Positions 58,785 to 64,000 of a stretch of 64,000 nt of DNA are shown in pieces (the first letter of the stretch is position 1; each line of letters opens with the position of its first letter). A program made the position numbers and the translations under genes. The DNA comes from JACVRM01 sp046262315 (GTDB lineage Bacteria; Actinomycetota; Thermoleophilia; Gaiellales; Gaiellaceae). The DNA lies in NCBI GenBank assembly GCA_046262315.1, contig JBHEMZ010000115.1:1-64000 (forward strand). The letters are read 5' to 3'. The notes beneath the pieces were generated by a model. The model worked only from the letters and a program-made list of their open reading frames with translations, searched no databases and had not been told where the DNA came from.

Positions 58785-59755
58785 GGGAGGTGGAGCCGTC
58801 CGAGTGGGACGGCGTGCTCGAGGAGCTCGAGGTCGCCGACGCGTACTACCGGCGTGCGTACGTCGAGAGTGCCTGCGTGCTCGAGCCCGGCCGTACGCTG
58901 CTTCTTGAGCACGAGGGGACGGTCTTCGCGGGAATCATCCGCGGTGTAGAGATTGTCCCCGAACCGAGACGGTCCCCTGCGGCCGCCGACGTGGTTACGC
59001 CGTACGGGTACGGGGGCCCTGCAGGCGGGGGTACCGCCGGCTTCTGGCCCGCGTACGATGCGTGGTGCCGCGAGCAGGGGGTCGTGACGACGTTCGTCCG
59101 CTTCCATCCCCTCTACGGGAACCAGTACGGCGCGGCCGTGCACGTCGAGCCGCTCGCGTCCACGATCGGCTGGGGCCTCAAGGCCGGCGACTTGCTCGCC
59201 GGCATGCACCCGAAGCACCGCAACGCTGCGCGCAAAGCCGAGGGTGCGGGCGTAACGGTCGAGGCGGTCACAGGCCTTGGAGGCTTCGTGCCGCTCTACG
59301 AGGAGAGCATGCGCCGCGCGGGCGCGGCGGCGTTCTACTTCTTCCCGCCGGTGTACTGGGAGGCGCTGGAGCGGCTCGGTGACGGGCTCGCGCGCTTCGA
59401 CGCGCTCGCGGACGAGGAAGTGGTTGCCAGCGCGCTCTGCCTCGCGTCGCCGCCGTGGCTCCACTACCACCTGGGCGCCACCTCGGAGGCAGGCCGGCGG
59501 TTCGGTGCGACCACGCTCCTCCTGCTGGAGGCCGCGCGCTGGGCGCAGCAGGGCGGCTATGCCGTCTTCCACCTCGGCGGAGGCGTCGGCGGCGCGCGCG
59601 ACTCGCTGCACGAGTTCAAGCGCCGCTTCGACCCCAGCGGCGAGCGAGAGGCGGCGGTCGGCAAGGCCGTCCACGATGCAGACGCGTACCGGGCGGTCGG
59701 TGGTGACCCCGCCGACCTCAGCGGCTTTTTCCCGGCCTATGGCCTCCCTCGCTGA
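58781..59755 (+). CDS. FemAB-like GNAT protein
   Basis: A 324-residue protein with two GNAT-like halves. VVTTFVRFHPLYGNQY and the segment GMHPKHRNAARKAEGAGVTVE (near residue 140) match the FemAB/Acetyltransf_6 family, which transfers an acyl or aminoacyl group to amino sugars or peptides. The C-terminal part has HYHLGATSEAGRRFGATTLLLLEAARWA and FHLGGGVGG. In EPS loci it often decorates sugars. GTG start overlapping the upstream stop. Confidence 0.82.
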   Translation: MREVEPSEWDGVLEELEVADAYYRRAYVESACVLEPGRTLLLEHEGTVFAGIIRGVEIVPEPRRSPAAADVVTPYGYGGPAGGGTAGFWPAYDAWCREQGVVTTFVRFHPLYGNQYGAAVHVEPLASTIGWGLKAGDLLAGMHPKHRNAARKAEGAGVTVEAVTGLGGFVPLYEESMRRAGAAAFYFFPPVYWEALERLGDGLARFDALADEEVVASALCLASPPWLHYHLGATSEAGRRFGATTLLLLEAARWAQQGGYAVFHLGGGVGGARDSLHEFKRRFDPSGEREAAVGKAVHDADAYRAVGGDPADLSGFFPAYGLPR

Positions 59756-59803
59756 CGTGGCGCAGCTGACAGCCACCAACTCGGGCGGGCTAGGCTCCTG
59801 CCC

Positions 59804-60925
59804 GTGTTCTTGAAGGGCGTCTTCTGGGGCTCGCTCGGGGCGCTCGTCTGGACCCACGCGGGCTACCCCCTCGCGGCGGCGGCCCTCGCGCGCGCCCGCC
59901 CGCGACCGGTGCGTACAGACGACATCACGCCCGGGGTCACCGTCATCGTGCCCGCGCACGATGAGGCGACCGTGATCGAGCGGCGGCTCGAGAACCTGCT
60001 GGCGCTGGACTACCCGGCCGACCGGTTCTCCGTGCTGGTCGCCTCCGACGCTTCGAGCGACGGCACCGACGAGCTCGTTCTGGCCGCCGCCGAGCGAGAG
60101 CCACGTGTTCGCCTCCTCGCGGGGCCCCGCGGCGGCAAGCTCGCCGCGATGAACCGGGCCGTTCCGCAAACGACCGGGGAGATCGTGGCGTTCACCGACG
60201 CCAACGCGACCTGGGAGCCCGATGCGCTGCGCAAGCTCGTCCGCAACTTCGCCGATCCCGACGTCGGCTACGTCTGCGGGCGGCTCCGTCTCTTCGCCGC
60301 GGACGGAACGAACCGCGAGGGCCTGTACTGGCGCTACGAAATGTGGTTGCGGGACAGCGAGTCCGCGCTCGGGTCGATCACCGGCGGCAACGGCTCGATC
60401 TACGCGGTGCGCCGCTCGGACTACGTCACGCACCGCTTCGGTCACGACCTGGGCCTTCCGGACGCGATGGTGAAGCGGGGCAGGCGCGCGGTGTACGAAC
60501 CCGAGGCGGTCGCGTGGGAACAGCCGCCGCCCCACCTCGAGGACGAGTACGGACGCAAGGTGCGCATGTTCCCGTGGGCGTGGCAGCACCTCTTCGAGGG
60601 CGGCATGCTCCGCGGCGTTCCACCGCTGTACCTCGCGGAGCTCGTATCGCACCGCGTGCTCCGCTACGGGAGCGGCGCGCTGCACGTCGTCCTGCTCGGC
60701 GCGAGCGGGGCGCTTGCCCCGCGTGGCGGCGTCTACGCGGGCGCGCTGGGCGCCCAGGCGGGTCTCCTGGCGCTGGCGGCTGCCGGGCGGCTGCGGATGC
60801 GCGTCCCCGGCGCCGGCCTGGCCTATTACTACGTGCTCGTGAGCGGCGCGACGCTGGTGGCGCTCGTCCGCTACGCGTGCCGGGGCGTGCCGCCCGTCTG
60901 GGACAAGGCGGCCGGCACGCGCTGA
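59804..60925 (+). CDS. Family 2 glycosyltransferase with membrane segments (IcaA/HasA-like)
   Basis: A 373-residue processive-type GT2. One N-terminal helix, then VTVIVPAHDEATVIERRLENLLALDYP, VLVASDASSDGTDELV, GPRGGKLAAMNRAV and AFTDANATWEPDALRKL (DxD), GNGSIYAVRRSDY, and EYGRKVRMFPWAW as the Q/R-x-x-R-W equivalent. Three C-terminal membrane helices follow. It could chain or transfer sugars at the membrane. GTG start. Confidence 0.85.
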   Translation: MFLKGVFWGSLGALVWTHAGYPLAAAALARARPRPVRTDDITPGVTVIVPAHDEATVIERRLENLLALDYPADRFSVLVASDASSDGTDELVLAAAEREPRVRLLAGPRGGKLAAMNRAVPQTTGEIVAFTDANATWEPDALRKLVRNFADPDVGYVCGRLRLFAADGTNREGLYWRYEMWLRDSESALGSITGGNGSIYAVRRSDYVTHRFGHDLGLPDAMVKRGRRAVYEPEAVAWEQPPPHLEDEYGRKVRMFPWAWQHLFEGGMLRGVPPLYLAELVSHRVLRYGSGALHVVLLGASGALAPRGGVYAGALGAQAGLLALAAAGRLRMRVPGAGLAYYYVLVSGATLVALVRYACRGVPPVWDKAAGTR

Positions 60926-61017
60926 GCGGCTCGCCCGCTGGGACTCTGCGGTCTTCGCCGACGGCCGGTGAGCCGATTCCGCAACGATTCGTCCACACCT
61001 GTCCGCTCGAGCCATGA

Positions 61018-61034
61018 CCAGGGTCTGACCCTGG
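61018..61034. repeat. CCAGGGTCTGACCCTGG palindrome
   Basis: Eight-base arms around T, closely related to the GGGGTCTGACCCC core of the other repeats, in the 198-base gap between the glycosyltransferase and the PQQ-propeller gene. No other feature is seen in that gap except possible promoter sequence. It may act as a terminator-like hairpin. Confidence 0.5.
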
Positions 61035-61123
61035 GGGGTCAAGGATGTGCGCCGGTTGTTCCACAGGTCTCCGCCGCGCGCCCGCCGCGGGGCGCTCCGA
61101 GGCGGCGGCTACGCTCTTTCGCC

Positions 61124-62572
61124 GTGTTGCGACGAGCGTCACTCGTCCTTCTCTGCCTGCTCGCGGTCGGCTGCGCCGGCGACGACGGCGCGTCGACGAG
61201 CGCCGACCGCAGCTCCACTGTCCCGGCCTTGCCTCCGGTGCGCGAGCGAGCACCCGTGCGCGAGCCAGCACCCGTGCGCGAGCGAGCACCCGTGCGTAAG
61301 CCGGCTCCGGCCAAGCGCAGGACATACGTCGTGGTCGTGGACGGCGATCTGAACCACCGCATCCGCGGCGCCCGCGTGCGCGTGGGCGATCAGCTCGACG
61401 CCACCGGCCGCGTCGGCGCCGCCGCCTTCCTGCTGCGCCGCGGCAGGACCGCCAACGTGAGCCTGCGCGCCCGGGGGTACGCGCGCCGCACGCTCCCCGT
61501 GACGTTCAATCACCGCCAGATCACCCTCCGCCTCTACCGCCCGGCGAGCCAGTGGCCGATGTACGGCGTCACCCCCCGGCGCACCCAGGCGCAGACTTCC
61601 ATCCGTCTCCGCCCTCCGTTCCGCGTGGTGTGGAGCCGGGGGATCGGATCGCTGATCGAGTTTCCCGCCGTGGTGTCGGACGGGATCGCCTACATCTCCA
61701 ACTTCAACGGTTCCGTGCGAGCGCTGTCGATGCGCTACGGCAATGTTGTCTGGCGCTACGAGACGGGCGGGAAGATGGCGGCGTCGCCGGCTGTCGTCGG
61801 AAAGCGCCTCGTCGTCCACGGCATGGACGGCAACGTCTGGGTTTTCGACCGGCGCAACGGACGGCTGCTGTGGCGCTTCGCCGTCGGCTCTCCCGTCGAG
61901 TCCTCGCCAGTCGTGCGCGACGGCGTCGACTTCTTCGGAGCGTGGAACGGCATCGTGTATGCGCTCGACCTTGAACGCCGCCGTCTGCGCTGGACGCACC
62001 GTGCCGGCGCGAAGATCACCTCGAGCGCCTCCGTGGTGGGCGGCACTGTGTTCCTGGGCGACTACGGCGGCCGGGTGCTGGCGCTGTCGGCGCGAACGGG
62101 CACCCGCCGCTGGTCGGCCGCGGTCAACGGCCGCGTCTACGGCACCCCCGCGGTGGTCGGCGGCCGCGTCTTCGTCCCCTCGTCCACCGGCAACTCCCTG
62201 ACGGCGTTCTCGACCGGTGGTCGCTACCTCTGGCGCGTCGGGGCCGGCCACTACGTCTATTCCTCGCCCGCCGTCTGGGCCGGGCGCGTCTACTTCGGCT
62301 CGCACGACGGTTACCTGCGCTGCGTGTCCGCGCGCACGGGTGCGACGCTCTGGCGCGCGCATGTGGGTAGCCCGATCTCCGGGGCGCCGACCGTTGTTGC
62401 CGGCGTCGTCTACTTCGCCTCGATCCGCGGGCGCATCTACGGCGCGGACGCGAAAAGCGGTCGCGTGCTCTACCAGTTCCCGGACGGCCAGTACGTGCCC
62501 GTCTCCGGCAACGCGGGCCGCCTGCTGCTGCACGGCTACTCGCGCATCTACGCGGTCGCGCCCAAGGCATGA
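61124..62572 (+). CDS. Lipoprotein with PQQ-type beta-propeller
   Basis: A 482-residue lipoprotein. The signal LVLLCLLAVGCAGD has a lipobox Cys near residue 18. Residues about 38-68 are a Pro/Arg/Glu-rich spacer encoded by three 18-base repeats (61240-61293). Residues about 70-140 form a small Ig/carboxypeptidase-like domain (VRVGDQLDATGRVGAAAFLLRRG). Residues about 150-482 form a propeller with repeats such as GSVRALSMRYGNVVWRYETGGKMAASPAVVG. It resembles BamB-like assembly factors but no quinoprotein active site is seen. GTG start. It overlaps its paralogue by 4 bases. Confidence 0.82.
   Translation: MLRRASLVLLCLLAVGCAGDDGASTSADRSSTVPALPPVRERAPVREPAPVRERAPVRKPAPAKRRTYVVVVDGDLNHRIRGARVRVGDQLDATGRVGAAAFLLRRGRTANVSLRARGYARRTLPVTFNHRQITLRLYRPASQWPMYGVTPRRTQAQTSIRLRPPFRVVWSRGIGSLIEFPAVVSDGIAYISNFNGSVRALSMRYGNVVWRYETGGKMAASPAVVGKRLVVHGMDGNVWVFDRRNGRLLWRFAVGSPVESSPVVRDGVDFFGAWNGIVYALDLERRRLRWTHRAGAKITSSASVVGGTVFLGDYGGRVLALSARTGTRRWSAAVNGRVYGTPAVVGGRVFVPSSTGNSLTAFSTGGRYLWRVGAGHYVYSSPAVWAGRVYFGSHDGYLRCVSARTGATLWRAHVGSPISGAPTVVAGVVYFASIRGRIYGADAKSGRVLYQFPDGQYVPVSGNAGRLLLHGYSRIYAVAPKA
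61240..61293 (+). repeat. Three 18-base tandem repeats encoding a Pro/Arg spacer
   Basis: Units GCGCGAGCGAGCACCCGT at 61240, 61258 (with C for G at one position) and 61276 encode repeats of VRERAP/VREPAP. They lie between the lipobox and the first outer domain of the propeller protein. Copy number may vary between strains, changing the spacer length that lifts the propeller off the membrane. Confidence 0.75.
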
Positions 62573-63819
62573 AGCGGGTGCTGGTCGCGCTGGCGGCGGC
62601 CGTCGTGGTGGCGGGCGGCGCGCTCGGCGTCTTCGCGTACGACCGCTGGCAGCAAAGCGAGGACGTCCGCGGCTCGTCGACCGAGGAGTTCGTTCCCACC
62701 GAGCCGGCACACCGCCACGAGCCGCGCGACCAGGTTCGCTGGGAGACCTACGGGTTCGACGCGCAGCGGCGCCGGTACGACGAGGGCCTCGGCTTGCGGC
62801 CGCCGTTCCGAGCGGTCTGGATTCACCGGGCGAAGAGCCTGCTCGAGTTTCCTCCCGTGCTCGCCTACGGCCGGCTGTACGTCGAGACGAACGAGGGGCG
62901 GCTCGTCGCGCTCGACGCCCGCCGCGGCAGCGCTGTCTGGTCAAGCCCCACCGGGCGCTGCGCCGCCTCCTCGCCGGCGGTCTCGAGCTTCACAGTGTTC
63001 GCGGTTTTCCTGAACCGGCCGCCGTGCAACGCGACCACGGAGGACCTCGACGGCGTGCTCCTCGCTCTGCGCGCGCGAGACGGCAAGGAGCGCTGGCGCT
63101 TCGCACTGGGCCCGAGCGAGACCTCGCCGCTCGTCGTGGACGGCCGTGTCTACGTCGGCGACTGGCGCGGCCGCATCTACTCGCTCGACGCGCGCACGGG
63201 CCGGCTGCTCTGGACGTTCCGCACAGGCGGAGAGGTGAAGGGCGCACTCGCGTACGCCGACGGCAAGGTCTACGCGGGCTCGTACGACCACCATGTCTAC
63301 GCGCTGGACGCGCGCACCGGCCGGCAGGTCTGGCGAGCCGCTGCGCAGCAGCGGCTCGGGCCGCGCGGGACGTTCTACTCCACGCCAGCGGTCTCCTACG
63401 GACGCGTCTACATTGGCTCGACCGACCGCAAGGTGTACTCGTTCGGCGCCGCAACGGGGAAGCTTCGCTGGTCGAACGGAACGGGCGACTATGTGTACGC
63501 CTCGCCGGCGGTCTGGAGTCAGCTCGTGCTCGTGGGCTCGCACGACGAGCACTTCTACGCCTTCGACGCTGCCACGGGCGAGGAGCGCTGGAAGTTCGAT
63601 GCGAAGGGACGCATCTCGGGCTCGGCGACCGTGCTAGACGGCATCGTCTACTTCTCGACGCTGAACCAGCGCACCTACGCGCTCGACGCCCGCACCGGGC
63701 GAGAGCTCTGGCGCTGGAACGACGGCAAGTACGCGGGCGTGATCGGCGGGCGGAAGCGCCTCTTCCTGGTCGGCCACACCAGGATCTACGCCATGATCCC
63801 GCGACCCGCGACCAAGTAA
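62569..63819 (+). CDS. Membrane-anchored PQQ-type beta-propeller protein
   Basis: A 416-residue paralogue of the preceding protein. One N-terminal membrane helix (VLVALAAAVVVAGGALGVFAYDRW) anchors it, followed by seven or eight propeller blades with motifs like GRIYSLDARTGRLLWTFRTGGEVKGALAYADGKVYAGSYD and HHVYALDARTGRQVWRAAA. Two Cys (GRCAA and PPCNAT) are close together and may be bridged. It may act with the lipoprotein as an outer scaffold for glycan polymerisation or export. It overlaps the gene before it (ATGA). Confidence 0.82.
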   Translation: MKRVLVALAAAVVVAGGALGVFAYDRWQQSEDVRGSSTEEFVPTEPAHRHEPRDQVRWETYGFDAQRRRYDEGLGLRPPFRAVWIHRAKSLLEFPPVLAYGRLYVETNEGRLVALDARRGSAVWSSPTGRCAASSPAVSSFTVFAVFLNRPPCNATTEDLDGVLLALRARDGKERWRFALGPSETSPLVVDGRVYVGDWRGRIYSLDARTGRLLWTFRTGGEVKGALAYADGKVYAGSYDHHVYALDARTGRQVWRAAAQQRLGPRGTFYSTPAVSYGRVYIGSTDRKVYSFGAATGKLRWSNGTGDYVYASPAVWSQLVLVGSHDEHFYAFDAATGEERWKFDAKGRISGSATVLDGIVYFSTLNQRTYALDARTGRELWRWNDGKYAGVIGGRKRLFLVGHTRIYAMIPRPATK

Positions 63820-63831
63820 CACACTGTTACT
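63815..63831 (+). terminator. Small hairpin over the propeller stop codon
   Basis: AGTAACA and TGTTACT form 7-base arms around CAC, with the TAA stop in the left arm. There is no T-run. It lies 21 bases before the Wzz-like gene and may attenuate or stabilise the message rather than terminate it. Confidence 0.35.
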
Positions 63832-63852
63832 AGCGGGTAGGGTGTCGCCCCG

Positions 63853-64000
63853 ATGAGCGCTCAGCGGGACCTGCCACGCGGGCGGCGCGAGGAGCACGAC
63901 ATTGACGTCGGCCCCGAGCAGGAGGTGGACGTCCGCCGCTACTGGGACCGCATTGCGGCCCACTGGTGGCTGCCCGCTGCGGGTCTCGCGCTCGGTCTGG
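63853..64000 (+). CDS. Wzz/chain-length-determinant-like protein, N-terminus (cut by window edge)
   Basis: The first 49 residues are visible: a charged N-terminus (SAQRDLPRGRREEHD), then EVDVRRYWDRIAAHWWLPAAGLALGL, the typical start of Wzz/YveK-type polysaccharide co-polymerases, with the first membrane helix beginning at the window end. Such proteins set chain length together with a Wzy polymerase. The gene continues beyond the window, so presence of a C-terminal kinase domain cannot be judged. Confidence 0.75.
   Translation, partial: MSAQRDLPRGRREEHDIDVGPEQEVDVRRYWDRIAAHWWLPAAGLALGL

Noticed and set aside
58493..61042. Minus-strand frame of 849 codons opposite FemAB and GT2 genes
   Set aside because: Shadow of three confidently assigned plus-strand genes; composition is His/Arg/Val-rich without motifs.
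61240..61293. CRISPR-like short repeats
   Set aside because: Only three contiguous 18-base units with no spacers, in frame with and encoding a Pro/Arg stalk of a lipoprotein.

Overview
The window is a high-GC (about 70%) bacterial chromosome segment. It has frequent GTG and TTG starts, 4-base ATGA/GTGA overlaps between genes, and a gene repertoire (PQQ-type beta-propellers, cyclase/ATPase fusions, ECF sigma factor pairs, CDF/DtxR genes) that suggests an actinobacterium, most likely of the Thermoleophilia (Gaiellales/Solirubrobacterales). That assignment is inference from style and protein families; no rRNA gene is present to settle it.

Regions: (1) 1-2.6 kb is genomic debris: the 3' end of an IS481-like transposase, a tRNA/tmRNA-like element, a secreted GFWKNH-motif protein and a multiply broken DNA methyltransferase. 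(2) 2.6-8.2 kb is a co-directional block led by a LysR regulator with its own operator and -10 box: a maleylacetate-reductase-like Fe-ADH, a short fumarate-reductase-type flavoprotein, an SDR, and both subunits of a class I fumarase-type hydratase, the two subunits being separated by a tandem palindromic repeat. (3) 8.3-12.9 kb is sulfur assimilation: comA (phosphosulfolactate synthase), cysH (APS reductase), cysC, sat, then a TauE/SafE permease. Sat and CysH would make sulfite, which ComA can add to PEP; no sulfite reductase is seen here. (4) 12.9-18.3 kb holds a very large cyclase-ATPase-solute-binding fusion and a frameshifted GGDEF/HD-GYP pseudogene. (5) 18.3-23.7 kb holds a FlgD-Ig protein, an O-antigen-ligase-like protein, a LmbE deacetylase, and an ECF sigma factor with its overlapping membrane partner. 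(6) 23.7-27.9 kb is metal homeostasis: a multicopper oxidase and ZIP transporter divergent from a DtxR-family repressor with half-sites every 11 bases, plus a CDF exporter.

(7) 27.9-64 kb is a long surface-polysaccharide locus: eight glycosyltransferases (one GT-C-like and tentative), a Wzx-type flippase, an O-antigen ligase/polymerase, a PglC/WcaJ-type initiating phosphotransferase, a UPF0104 membrane protein, NDP-sugar dehydratase/epimerase genes, a DegT aminotransferase, four ATP-grasp ligases, a methyltransferase, a deacetylase-like protein, a FemAB-like GNAT protein, two PQQ-propeller proteins and the start of a Wzz-like chain-length gene. Together they can make nucleotide sugars, build a lipid-linked glycan, decorate it (amino, methyl, acyl or aminoacyl groups), flip and polymerise it.

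The most unusual object is a 1,866-residue protein (50059-55659) embedded in that locus: an XRE-type DNA-binding domain fused to about 1,670 residues of nearly uninterrupted Glu/Arg/Ala-rich coiled coil, ending in a Pro/Ala linker and a compact conserved-looking C-terminal domain, followed by a strong terminator hairpin. I know of no described system with this architecture.
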